Source: Enchytraeus crypticus
Lineage: Eukaryota > Annelida > Clitellata > Enchytraeida > Enchytraeidae
Direction of reading: 5' to 3'
Assembly: GCA_905160935.1 (NCBI GenBank)
Contig: CAJHZI010000257.1
Location: forward strand, 62,001 to 126,000
Length of the DNA stretch: 64,000 nucleotides
Shown: positions 1 through 13,195 of the stretch, one piece after another
How the letters are laid out: every line of letters begins with the position of its first letter
How positions within the stretch are numbered: position 1 is the first letter of the stretch
The notes under the pieces: model-generated
Told to the model about the DNA's origin: nothing
The model's input: only the letters and a program-made list of their open reading frames with translations
The model's database searches: none
Program-made: the position numbers and the translations under genes

Positions 1-1489
1 GTGCTAGATGACAATAAATATATCGCAGTATAGTCAACTATGAAAGAGTAGTGCTAGTATGACAATAAAGATCCTGCAGTATTCTCAACAATGGTTATGA
101 TCGTCGTGACCGCTTGAGCCCCTGCTATACAGGACTTCTAAGACGAGGGTTATCAGATTCTCCGCAATGACAGTTGTTAGCCTGGGAACAAGTAGATGTG
201 TCATAAATAATTCTAATAGTATAAGTTAGTGAATACTTAAATCTATCTAATATACCTGTATGCTATTTATTGAAACTTAGCCAAATTTTTATGTTACTGA
301 CACTAGTCTCTGTGTATCTTTAAGTGATTTACATTTATAAGGCGCTAATTATTTACTAAATATACATTGTTGTTTTAGTTTTGTCAGTCAGGAGAATATA
401 ATTTTCGAATGTTTGCAACTTTCTATTGTTATTTGTGCCGTTTTCTTTTTTGTGATTATAATTTCCGTTTGAACTGATTTTGTGAGCCATGCCTTAGAAT
501 AATAACGAGAACTTTAGCGTCGATTTCTATTGAAAAAAGTATTTGCCTCTCTTGGAGTAGAACAGTGTGTCTACTTGTCAGTGGTCGAGTTGCTAAACCA
601 CTAGTGCATGTTGTTCAGCTACCTGGTGTATTAAAACAGGTTTACCGTGAAACGCTGTGTTGCTGGATCTTATTTTATCGACTGGTAGAGTTAGTAGCAT
701 GCTTTCCTGACTAGAAAGATGGCATGGTTTCGGAAACAAACCGTACCGTATCTGACAGTTATTTTTTAATGAAACAGAATTTAAACTTTTGTTTTGTTTG
801 AACGGCAGGTGTTAGCCTTCGTAATCATTGAATACGTTTATTCGGAGATATTTGAAAATGAATCTATAGCATTCATTGTTTATTGATTAAGTCACTGATA
901 GTGTTAAAATAACTATAACATGTTCTAAAAGGAATGGAAAATCTATTCGTTTTTCAACCCTGGCTAAACTGGAATTTAAGAAAAGATGATGATGCTGAAT
1001 TCATTGATATTATTGTAGCAGGCATATCGATAATATCACTTATGCTGTTGCTGCTATTTTTGTACATGTATGTTATTTGTTATTATTATTATTTTGTCAA
1101 TAGATTGTAATCGGTGGTGACAACAAATGTGATGTGCTTGTTTTTGTTGGTATATTGCTATTATTGTTGTTGCTTGTCTTATATTTGTGCAAAATGTTAG
1201 TATTAGTCCAAAAATAAGGGATAGAGATATAGCTTGGCTTAATTTCTGGTCAATATATACCATTTGATATGAGCTGGTATAATAGTATGGCCGGTACAAC
1301 AATTTGTATTTATATCATTTGTTTCCTTAGATCTCGATAGCACGTAGTTTGCATTGGAAATTTTATAATCTGACTGAATGCTACTTATTTTACAATGTTG
1401 GTATGAAATCCTTTTACGCGATGTTGAAAGTTTGACCGTAATATTATTATGATAACGATATGATCTGATATTTTTGGTTCCTATAGTTA

Positions 1490-1785
1490 CACACATGACA
1501 TACTACATGTGCTGCATAGTTTCCCTTCTAGGCTGCTGTTTTTGTAGTTTTCTTTATTTCCTCTCGGTTAGCAATAATCGTTGCCTATTGTTGGCGTATC
1601 AATTGCAGCCGGCGCGGACTTAAGAATAACCTTCCAACACCCTAAGAATTGTTTTTTGAAAGCTGTCAACACTTGGTCTTCCAAAGTGGTCACCCACAAA
1701 GTACTAACCGGGTGCGATGGAGCTTAAATTCATTCAGTTGATGCGCAGCTTAACTTAGTGCATTAAATCCCGGCCGCAATTCTGA
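1490..1785 (+). repeat. Dispersed repeat family D (about 300 bp)
   Basis: Contains TTGCAGCCGGCGCGGACTTA, AATAACCTTCCAACACCCT and a tail ending AAATCCCG. Related copies lie at 26880-27175 (minus) and 52165-52480 (plus), and a short part is at 36296-36455. No coding capacity; probably a non-autonomous element. Class not determined. Confidence 0.8.
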
Positions 1786-4700
1786 GGTAGAATTTTGACT
1801 CTATCCAGCAGTTTTACTTGTGATTTATTATTCATGTGTATTATAGTTATCTGAGAATCACGAACAAGCCAGACGTATTTACTAAATTTAACTGTTCAAA
1901 ATATTTTCTTCTTTCGGAAGTTTATTTTTCAATAATTGGTTGTGAACTGTTGTAATTTGGATACTTTGTTACTCTGGTTGTTATTCGTTATAGACTTGTT
2001 AGCTTTTAATAGGTACTTTGTTGTTGTGAGCTACGGAGCTTTAAATATTTATTGTATTTTTAAATACGTAGACTTAACGTGTGCTCTAATTTGAATTTAT
2101 CTCAGATGCCATATTTGTCCAAAACTAAGGGCTACAGAGAGATTTAGACAAGGTCATTGTGATGGGAGCAATTACTAAGTTGTTTGAAGGAGTACTCTGT
2201 AAGATTTATAAGAGCAAACTGTATCGATAATGATAATGTCGATAACTATATTGATAACTATAACGATAACTCCGATTTAGAATATGTGGAAATAAATTTT
2301 CAAACAAGAAAATTCGGTTACCAGAGTAAGCAATTTATTAACTTCTATAAAGCCGTGCATAAATACGATGGATGATTGTTGAAAGCCGTACGCAGTGAGC
2401 GTATTGAATTTGTTAATATTGGAAGTCTTCTATTGGTTGTGAAGTTATTGTGATTCAATTGCTGTGCTGTATATTTATTTTTAACTGAGATATTATCACG
2501 GTAATTGGGGCCAATTTGAAATTGTACTTGTAATTATTTTAGCTTCGTCTATTGAGTTTACTAACGTCAGAGTCATGATAGATTTATTGTCACATCCTTA
2601 AGTAATTTAATACGTTAATGCATTTGTTGTGCATTTAATTTAATATCCCAATTATGTGATAAATGATTTTTGCTTATTAAGTTAAGGCGATTAGGATTTA
2701 TTATCCCGTCAGTTCGATAAATTATTGATTAATTTTCCTTATTTATGTTATAATTAATTTATTGTCACTCATTTGATAATAGATCGGTTCGGGGAAATTG
2801 ATTCAATAATTTATAATCTTGAATTATTGTCATCTCCTGTTCTCACATTTGTTGAGCTTATTTGTTTTTAAATATTCTTGTATTGAATCGATAATTTATT
2901 TAACTTCATCCTCTCGTATATTCAAATATTGATCTATTATCTCATTGATCCGATTGATTTTCTAGTTGACATATAAGTTCTCAATATACATGATCGTATT
3001 CGTTTATTAAGTATAGAATTATTGAAACTTATAAAATACAAGTATTTTTAATAGTTTATGTATTTGTCTGTAATAAAAATAATGATTGTTGTTGTAATTC
3101 TAAGTCTATCTGAATGTACTTTACATAATATTATTTTGATTTACTCTTATGCTATCTAGTCGATCATGTTCCAGTTCACGTAAAATGTTGCGTATTTATG
3201 TTAAATTATTTTTTAGTACTTGGTACTTATAAATTAGTTCTTTAGTACTTAGTACATGTAATTTAGTACATAGTACTTATATAGTATATTGTAGGTCAGC
3301 GATGTCGCCAATATGCCAGTCTCTTTGTATATTTAAGTTGATTTACGCAGTATTGTTGTACTGTTTTAATTCAGAATATGTAAAACTGTCCATTCTTTTT
3401 CAAATGTTTGATTGCTATCATGAATTCTAGTTTCTGTGATTCATAGGCTCGCTGGTATCTTTGCATTATAATATGTCTCCAAATACGGTGCAATCTTATT
3501 CTAATCTCACTAATATTTGAGCTCGTTACAGTGCTACAATGGTTGTGATTTTCTATTGTCTCTCTTCGGTAACATTATCGGAACAGTATTAGTAAATGTT
3601 TCTTTTGTGTTAGGCTGCATGAAACAGGTTTCTTAAAGATTTAGATCATCATTTAACGTGACATCATAGAATATTATTAATTGGGTTACATCGTGATGAT
3701 TTTGTAATGTTCATGTATATTTTTGCATGGATCGGTATAACAGTGTTTAACTGCATTCCAGATTTACCAATTCTAAATGATTTCGAATAACAAATTAACG
3801 CTTAAAGGTAGTGCTAAGCTTCAGTCGAACTCATAAAAGCCTTTAAATCACTTTTGGACTATTTACGTCTTGGACATGTCATAATTGCAAATCTACAAAG
3901 CATACTGGCTGCTATTGATATAAAACAAACTTTATGCATAATGAAATTTGATATTGTTAGCATTTAGGCTTACTATTTAGTCTAACAACGGTATCCGGGC
4001 TAAACTAGCTACTGTAGTTGTTGTTGTCAGACCTGAGATGTTCTTATTAACGTTCAGATTGGGTTGAAAACCAATTTTTGTAGGCCTGTGGGCTGTAAAT
4101 AGAATAAATTGAGAGAAATAAAATATAGATGATTGCACTTACAAAGAAACCTGTAATAGAGGAAAATGTAGTTAGCAAAAACTTGAATAAATCAACGGAG
4201 ATAAATGTTAGTTTATAAATTTTACCACGGATAGCACTTCTTTACTGCTGTAGAACGTTGGCATTAGTGAAAGAATATATTTGAAAACTTGAAGCGGGTC
4301 GTGAGATTGTCTCCAATGCGTGATTAGTTGACATCTGCATTACCATTTAGCTAGTAGAATTTATTACAAACGTTAAAGAGGAAAGACAATGTGAAATTAG
4401 ATCTGCTTTACGTATTATAACTGTCATATGACGACATGGAGTTTGATTACCATGCATCTCAACGAAGAGTCGAATAGTTTTCCGCTTTATGAATTTCGTA
4501 TGTACATGTATATTGGTGTATATGTACAAATTAATGTATACTGTATGTAGCAAACATTATTTACGCTATTAATATATATATTCAATCATTTGTAGGAAAC
4601 TATACAAAATTGTCATAAGCTTCATTTATGGAACCATTGGGTGAAGAATCCATGACCATTTCCTCGTCCCCCCCCCCCCCCCGTTTGGCCGTGTAAAATT

Positions 4701-5376
4701 GATCGCCTGGTAGCGTTTAGCATTGGTGAATAGGGTAATAATTTACATAATAAGGTTTTTTAAATAAGTTTTCTTTATTAGCTGTGCCAATCTATATCCC
4801 CATTTCTCAGTATTTCCTCTAACTAATAAATTCTTCCACCACCGGCATCGTCTTAAGTGATGCAAATTTCTTTCCGATTTTAGTTTCGTTAGATGCCCTT
4901 TTCTAAAGTGAATTACCATTCGTAATTTTATTTGAAAATGTCGGAAAGTGTGATTATTAAAACAATGTTGAAGCTGTTGTCATTTATCAGAAACTTTCAG
5001 GAATGCTTAATGAAAAACAATGATATTACCCAGTGTAGGCATATATTTGACATATAACAAGGCTTTCGTACAACCACATAAATTATAAGATGTCAATATT
5101 TACTAAAAGTCGCATTCTGTAAGGGATATACAACAACGCCGTGTATTCACTATTATATTATATTAACAACGTGTGTATTATATGGTAGGTAGTATCTATA
5201 TATGGTAGAGTGTTTAACGTCAAAGTCAGAAGCTTAAGAAGACAGTAATTATACAAACATTGATAACTGTAATATACTGTAATGTCAATCTATTTGATTA
5301 ATTTTAACTCGCATGCAATGATGTTTAAGAAAGCACGAAGTGTATTTCAGAATGAGTTCCCTATACGAATTTCTGC

Positions 5377-5387
<11 letters not shown>

Positions 5388-5465
<78 letters not shown>
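5388..5465. repeat. TA dinucleotide microsatellite
   Basis: About 39 TA units. The open frames across it (alternating Tyr-Ile) are artefacts of the dinucleotide. Confidence 0.97.
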
Positions 5466-5574
5466 CATGACATACAAGTTTAATTTCCATTTTCAAACAC
5501 TTTAAAGCATCATCAATGATATATCCTTGGTTGTCTCTAGCACTTAATTTCTTCTTCCAATACATCTCTCTCTA

Positions 5575-5860
5575 TTCTTCTTCCAAGCGCAGATTCAAGG
5601 TACATATTCATACTCTCGAAACTGCTTTCACGCTCCATTTAGAGCACTCCATAGATAAACTAGGTAATCCCTTCACAAACGATTATGCTTTTTGCAAACC
5701 TTATCTAGCCTATAGGCTAGATAAGGTTTGATAGGCTTGGGCAAAGATTTGGCTCCTGAGGTGGTTCACCGTTGACTTTCTCTGTTTATACTTTGTCGCC
5801 TCTTGCGACAAGTACCGTTAACCGTAACTCTAGTCTTCGGTGTCTCGGACACCGAACGCA
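5575..5860 (-). repeat. Dispersed repeat family G
   Basis: Matches in reverse orientation the sequence at 21825-22070: on the plus strand it has TTGTCGCCTCTTGCGACA, and the 21.9-kb copy has TGTCGCAAGAGGCAACC. Both also share the CGAAAGCAG and TAATCC blocks in the same order. Shorter pieces lie at 24700-24790, 27985-28060, 38985-39035 and 57690-57790. No coding capacity. Confidence 0.7.
5695..5730. repeat. Perfect 36-bp palindrome
   Basis: Two 18-bp arms, CAAACCTTATCTAGCCTA and its exact reverse complement, with no spacer. It lies inside the family G repeat at 5575-5860. Confidence 0.97.
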
Positions 5861-6337
5861 TTCTTATAATATAAACAGTATTATAGTATAAATATACAGT
5901 TTTATGATAAGCATGAAATTTAAGTTACATGACCTATTATACTAGAATAACTTCGTAAATGCAAAGTTAATGATTAAGCTATCAATTCAGCTGTTAGGTA
6001 CGTCGCTGATGTAACGGCGCACCGAACACTTGACATTTCTTCCGATAAAATCTATGTGTACCTGAATCGAATTTAGTTTTGTGAACTAGTAATAATTAGC
6101 GAAATATGTCTACAGATCATGAATAGAGAATGCAAGTACAGTGCAGCAGCAGATATCAGAATTTGTCAATTTAGGAACCCAAACGTTTATTGTGCACTTA
6201 TCAAAAAAGTATACAAATAGTCATTAGCACTTAAGAAGATAGACACGTACATTATAGTACGCTTATTTTCCAGATATTACTATCTTTTGAAGTAGCCGAA
6301 GTTAACAAAAGATTCTATAGCAAGCTCCATTTACATT

Positions 6338-6408
6338 CTAAATAGTGTTCGATGTTGTCATGGACGACACTAGCACTCTAATTGTTGTTATTATTACTAT
6401 TATTCTAC
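6338..6408 (+). repeat. Dispersed repeat family C, 3' end
   Basis: Contains GTTCGATGTTGTCATGGACG and TAGCACTCTAATTGTTGTTA followed by an ATT/TTG-rich tail. The same unit recurs at 35905-36048, 40838-40908, 41840-41975 and 51425-51532 and in shorter pieces at 31930-31975 and 34438-34485. The simple-repeat tail suggests a SINE or LINE 3' end. Confidence 0.75.
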
Positions 6409-7805
6409 AGGTCGGCTATTCCAATTGCTAATGGGCCATTTCTATATTAGCTTCAAGCTGGCGAAACTGTCTTTAAACTTGGCAGTTCAGTTCAGCAAGT
6501 TAATCCCTTCATAGAAGTCTCTATCTTACCATAACTTACGTAGCCCATAGATTGAGAAATTAATGTGGCTTCCGAGGTGTATATATAAACTATCTAATGG
6601 TAATATCATATTTTGGTGCTAAATTTGTTAAATGTCTTTTATAAATCTTGTAGCTAATTGTAATATTTATAGCGATTCTAAAAGAGATGCTGTCTGGAAG
6701 GAGCTCTATTATGCTAATGTTGCAAAACGCATTAAAACAAAAACAGATGGCTGATAAAGCCTATATACAAACTGGCAGAATGTAGCAGCAGAGATGCCCA
6801 ATATGATACGTACAACTACTTGGCAACAAAAAACCAGATAATACTAAAACGCACAAGACCTATAATAAGAAGAACCATTAGTTACACCAGTAGCGGGTCT
6901 ACATTGGGCCTACGGGAGTTTAAATCTCCCCCCCCCCCCCCCCCTTCCTAATATGTTCATTGACCGACGTTCACTTCATTTTTAACTCGTTACAATTTTT
7001 GCACAGATTATTGTTTTCTGGTATCAAAGAAAAGTTCTAAACTCATTCATTCAGTCATTTTACCATGCCCGAATCTTAAAATTAAGTCTTTAAAATGGTT
7101 AACACTAAGAGACAATGAAAAATAATAAACACAGTTGTAATTCTTGTTATAATTCCTAGTTACATTTCGGATTTAATCTTTTGGTTCAGGATGAAAGCTA
7201 ATTAAAGCGGATGGCACCCATTCTGAAATCCAGAGGTTTGTGCAGCGCATTTTTCATGTTTAATGGGTTAGAGGATTAGTCCTGAAAGCTTCATTTCTTC
7301 ATCTTTATATCGTATGGCAGCATCTCTGTCATCATGAGCAACTGGAGCCAGATAGATACATTGTATGCATCATGCGCTTGATTCTTGCTGCACTGTTCTT
7401 TATATCGCTTCCTGTATACTGTAGCATTGTACCGAACGGAGGTATGAGGCTCATTATTCTCATCTGACTTAATTTCATAAAAATACGGCTTCGTGGGTAG
7501 TTGTTCATTGCCTACCTTACGATTCCAGCAGTGTACACTGAATTTTTGTTCATTTTCCCGGATAAATATGGGCGTTTATAGCATGGGTGTGTTTAGGGAA
7601 AAATTTATACTCAATCGTACGTAAGGAAATTAACCCTTAATCGAGAGAGAAAACTCTAAACAATAAAATCATTCAAATGAAATATAACGAAGACAATTTT
7701 GTAAACATGTGTGTACGTCGATAGAGGTATAAGATGCAAACCAGAGAACCGCTACTGAGGTAGACACGAGATACACTACGATCTTGTTCTAGTTTATAAA
7801 CACGA

Positions 7806-8045
7806 TTAATCGACAAATAATTCAAATCTGACACTGCCCGCCCTGTCGTTGGTATGGTGCATGATGTTTCGTGCCCACGCTTTGCACCAGACCTGCACCA
7901 CCCTGTTGGGCAGGATGCCCTCGAACTTAACGAACACGATGGGTTGTCGGTAGTTGGGCTGATTCAAATATGGGTAGTAGACGAATGGGAAACCGTGCTT
8001 AGGGTAGAACGACATCTTTCCTAGACTGTCCTTATCTGCATCGGT
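7806..8045 (-). CDS. ATP1B: ATP1B coding exon 6 and stop (C-terminal domain)
   Basis: Acceptor TACATTTCAG before 8045; 79 codons then TAA (7808-7806). It encodes [20 protein letters not shown], then YYPYLNQP and [10 protein letters not shown], ending RFELFVD. The YFPYLNQP-like and C-K-A-W motifs and the final hydrophobic FELxxD are typical protostome Na+/K+-ATPase beta features; the Cys in VWCKAW is the sixth conserved cysteine. Confidence 0.96.
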   Translation of the reverse strand, partial: TDADKDSLGKMSFYPKHGFPFVYYPYLNQPNYRQPIVFVKFEGILPNRVVQVWCKAWARNIMHHTNDRAGSVRFELFVD

Positions 8046-8130
8046 CTGAAATGTAGAATAATGTTTGGTTTTATTGTCCAGTTCAAAATGCCTATGTATA
8101 TAGGCCCTATATAGATATGCCTATTGTATA

Positions 8131-8188
<58 letters not shown>

Positions 8189-8245
8189 TATATATTATAT
8201 ATATATATATATATTATATGTATATATATACATGTATATATATGT

Positions 8246-8311
<66 letters not shown>

Positions 8312-11196
8312 GTGTATATACATGTATCGTAGAGTTTTTGATTTTCCAAATGGCCATGGAATTCTCCAACTCGTAGCTAGTCGATTTCACATCGCTAAGA
8401 CGAAGGCAATTGATCCACGTATATGGCCGCCGTGAAGATTTGCCTATGTTTTTCTCAGTTTAAATTTAGGCCTCAATACAACTGTCGCAGTATATAGGCC
8501 CTACTGTATTTGCTCTACCCTGCAACGGCTTAGACTCAAAACGTACGAGAATATCGAGAGACCAGTCGTTAAAGTTGGGGGAGGGGAGGAGACCGCAAGT
8601 GAACTCAGTTCCTCTAGCTCTCATTTTTCTGAGGTGCGTTCCCCCTCTAGGGGCCCATATTAGATACTAGTAGTTCGCTAAATGCATTACACGGAGCTCG
8701 AAACATTATGATCGTTCCCTAACTTTCAGTTCCCATTTTAACCACTTAAATATTTATAGATAGGCCTATTTGTATTGTTATAAATGTATATTTTAGGTAT
8801 TTGTATCTTACCGAAACTGCCCCACTCAGCATTCATAATTACCTTAGACTGGCCTCAAACACTTAAAAGATATCCGCTCTGGTACCACTTGACCTATCTG
8901 CTCTTTTATCATCGAACTCGCAAAGTACAGGATCTATTTTCTGTCTCGTCAGCACATGTTTTTTTTCAAATCGTTTGGGTGGGTGAATCGATTTATAGTG
9001 ATGTGTGCTGTAGGAACGTCCCTGATATATTCTTTGTATAAGGAAACGGGAGTTGGACCTTCATTATCACTATTACTATTTTTAATTATTCTTATAACAA
9101 TGATAATAGTAATATTTTTTGAGCTGGGCTAAATAGGGCCATGGGCTAAAAATAAGATAAAAGAAGGATTTTATTAAATTAAAACAAAGATTAAAAAGAA
9201 ATGTTTAAAATAATTCCTCTACGCTCTGGGAGGCCGTATTCGCCAATTAATACAAACGCAGACAGCATTAAAGCATTTATTAGAAAACAATTACAAGATA
9301 TTTAGGGCTTCTTGATACCAAATATGTATATGTGAACTACCTGCTGACTATTTACAAGGCAACAAATGCATGATTAAGCTCAAAGGATAAGCAAAAGATT
9401 GATTAATAAGACCTCTCCATCACACGTGACGAGGATGTGATCAGGGCTGGTAACGTTGTTGAGAGCCAGAGCGGCGTCCTGCGCGTGCTTGTCGGTCGCG
9501 TCAGCGTAGTGCTCCGCCGTCAACTCTGTAGGCTTCCAGTCGTATACCTGCGCAATACCAATAGAAATATCAGCTCAGTACAAATACCTGTGCAATACTA
9601 ATAGAAATATCAGCTCAACAGAAATACCTGCACAATACCAATAGAAATACCTGCTCAATACAAATATCTGCACAATACCAATAGAAATACCAGCTCAACA
9701 GGAATACCTGCACAAGACCAATAGAAATACCAGCTCAATACAAATACCTGCACAATATCAATAGAAATAGCAGCTCAATAGAAATACCTGCGCAATACCA
9801 ATAGAAATACCTACTCACTACAAATACCTGCACAATACCAATACAAATATCAGCTCAATACAAATACAAATACCTGCGCAATACCAATACAAATACCAAC
9901 TCAGTACCAACACAAATACCTGCACAATACAAATCCTGCACAATACCAATACAAATATCTGCTCAAAACCACTACAAATACATACGCGATATCAATACAA
10001 CTACCTGCGAAATACCAATACAAGTGAATGCGCAATAAAAATACAAATACCTGAGTAATACCTTGTAAAAATGCCTGCGCAACACCCATACAAATGCTTG
10101 CGCAATGCCAATACAAATATCCGAGCAATACCAGTACAAAAACATGCGCCATAGCAATAAAATACCTGAGCAATACCAATACAAATACATGCGCAATACC
10201 AGTAGAAATACATGTACAATACAGATACCGATACATGCGCAATGCCTATACAAATACCTGAGCAATATTACTACAAATACATGCGAAATACCAATACAAA
10301 TACATTCGTAATATTAGTGCAGAAGAGATCCATCGTTGACTGGTCTCGTCGTAAGAAGAACCCGGGCACCCATTAGAGCACCCCACGTGCACCCAGCAGA
10401 GCACCACACGGGCACCCAGCAGAGCACCCCACGTGCACCCAGCAGAGCACCCCACGTGCACCCAGCAGAGCACCACACGGGCACCCATCAGAGCACCCCA
10501 CGTGCACCCAGCAGAGCACCACACGAGCACCCAGCGGAGCACCATCGAGCACCCAGCAGAGCACCACAAGAGCACCCAGCAGATCACCACAAGAGCACCC
10601 AGCAGAGCACCACACGGGTACCCAGCAGAGCACCCCACGTGCACCCAGCAGAGCACCACAAGAGCACCCAACAGAGCACCATAGGAGTACCCAGCAAAGC
10701 ACCACACGAGCACCCAACAGAGCACCACACGGGCACCCTGCAGAGCATCCAGCATTTCTTTTCAAAGCCCACCTATGCACGCTGTACGCTTCAAATCGGC
10801 AATTTGCAACATTGTTGGCAATTAAATCTCTCACTGAGTGATAATTAATTGATCATTCTGATAACTAACGTTGTTTAGCTTGAGTAGAATGCAAGGCATT
10901 CCTTCGTGGAATCCATATTGGACTTTCTTGCTGCACGGCTCGCTGTCCCGGAGTATCTCAGTGATGTCACACACCTCCCCAGCCTCGGGCTTCCTCTCAG
11001 TGCAGTTTATCACATTGTCACCTTTCTGACTGTAGTACTCTGAAATATCACAAGAATTATTTAATATTATTTATTATAGACATTCCTTGGTTATACACAT
11101 TGCCTCTATCACACAGAAATAAACACACACACATAAATATACATGCATGATCTAATTTAAGCTTGAATGATATTTATAAATAATATATGCATTTAT

Positions 11197-11249
<53 letters not shown>

Positions 11250-11308
11250 GATATACACATATTTGTGTGTGTATCACAAACACACGCACACGTAAACACA
11301 TAATACGT

Positions 11309-11372
<64 letters not shown>

Positions 11373-11526
11373 TTGCGTGTGTGTGTGTGTTTGTAATACA
11401 CACAAATATGTGTATATCCATGTATATGTGTGTATATAAATGTATATATTATATATAAATATCATTCAAGCTTAAATTAGACATATGCGTGTATATTTAT
11501 GTGTGTGTGTTTGTTTCTATACAAAT

Positions 11527-11562
<36 letters not shown>

Positions 11563-11621
11563 CTAAAAGTAACATTTTTCCTTATCTCCATATATGTGCA
11601 TATATACTTATATATATACAC

Positions 11622-11683
<62 letters not shown>

Positions 11684-13063
11684 AATTATATATATAAATA
11701 TGTCCATTTAATATATAGGCCTATAGATATATAAATTATATATAATATAACACATGTAAATAAATTGAATAATTATACACATTCAATCAAACAAGTCAAT
11801 GAAAGATTATATTGAATGTATTTATCTGCACGTAAAGCTGCAAAATAATCAAATGCAGATATCGCCAGAGGACGATTTTTAGCCATTTTTATAGTTTTGT
11901 ATACAACGATTTAAAATAATCTAACAGAAATTGGAAAATCCGCTTATCTGCATATTTATTTTGCTGGAAAATCTGCTGGTCATGTATAATCTTGTTTGGT
12001 ACTGAATACTAAACCAAGCTTGACAAACATGCCAGTGACAGGAGCTCTGAATCCTGCACCTACAGCTGCGATTTCGGACACATATTACAATTGGATCAGG
12101 GGTAATAAGTTACAACTAGCATCCAACGAGACTCAATATATCCACAGAGCGGCACATTTGATATTCCACGCCGATGGAGGAAGAAGATCGGAGTCAATTA
12201 ATATTTTATTTGTATGACTGGAAGCCGGCAGAGTCAGGCATGCGAATCCCTCACGGCCACTGGGATAATATATCAACTCGGCGATCCCGCTCTATCAACC
12301 CTCTTCATCGATTAATCATTCAACTGTTGTTTATAGCTGCTCCCTATCAAATCATGAAGATTAGATTAGCTTAGTCACGTGACCATTGTACAGTAGTTAC
12401 CAGCTGCACATTGTATAAAAATGCTGGTAAAGCTAAGGTTAACGTCAGTTTCCTCACTCGAAAGCGATGTCAGTGACGGGCGAGCCCAGAATTTGAACCT
12501 CGTACATACTCATCCGCGGTCTAGTGTCTTACTGACGTTGCCACTGGCTCCAGCCAGTGGCGTCGTATATAGACATATGAACCCGGTAGCCCAATCGGTT
12601 AGGTGCTAGTCTGAGGATGAACAGCTACAGGTTTAAATCCAGTGTTTGTACCGTCACTGATATGCTCTTTAGGATACAGAAAACAGCCGTTGAACTATAA
12701 TTTAGACGATGGCCGTAGAGTTTAACTGAACGTGTTTCTCTGATAAGTCTCACATTGAATTAGAGGTACAAGTTAAACGTAATTCATTAATTACATGTAC
12801 AAACTCAAACGTTTCAGACACAAAGTATTTTTAACTCATCTCTTAATTTTTATGCTAAACATTATATTAACTCATTGCTAACACATTAGACTCGCCTCAT
12901 ACTTTTTAGCACAACCATACGTTCCATTAAAAGAATTGCTCTACCTTTCAAACTCCTTAGTGTTTCAAATTCAACATATCCAGTGGGCGTTGGTCATGGA
13001 TTAGATAGATTATTATTATATAAATTATAAATTTAAAATTAAGTTTATTAAATAATTGAAAGC

Positions 13064-13117
<54 letters not shown>

Positions 13118-13162
13118 AAGAGAGAGAGAGAGAAAGAGAGAGAGAGTGTGGAGTGTGTGTAT

Positions 13163-13195
<33 letters not shown>

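Larger units (their letters stand above)
1..7805. other. Region downstream of ATP1B, no gene recognised
   Basis: I see no credible exon on either strand; short open frames here have no family resemblance. It holds a family D repeat (1490-1785), a cluster of TAGTAC-type motifs (about 3213-3285), poly-C runs (4669-4681, 6929-6943), a TA microsatellite (5388-5465), a family G repeat (5575-5860) with a perfect palindrome, and a family C repeat (6338-6408). The ATP1B 3' UTR must occupy part of the right end, but I could not place its poly(A) site. Confidence 0.6.

Noticed and set aside
2184..2375. Short plus-strand open frame rich in Asp/Asn
   Set aside because: Driven by a GATAA-type simple repeat; no splice or family support.
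8107..8435. Tyr-Ile repeat open frames
   Set aside because: TA microsatellite translated; the same holds for the frames at 5282-5565, 11152-11711, 35815-36205, 40015-40431 and 61448-61636.
10246..10848. Overlapping long open frames on both strands (His/Pro/Glu-rich and Cys/Gly/Leu-rich)
   Set aside because: They are produced by the 23-bp minisatellite, whose unit has no stop in any frame; the region is an intron of ATP1B.
12590..12650. Possible tRNA gene
   Set aside because: A and B boxes are present but no acceptor or anticodon stem pairs; the surrounding sequence is a SINE.
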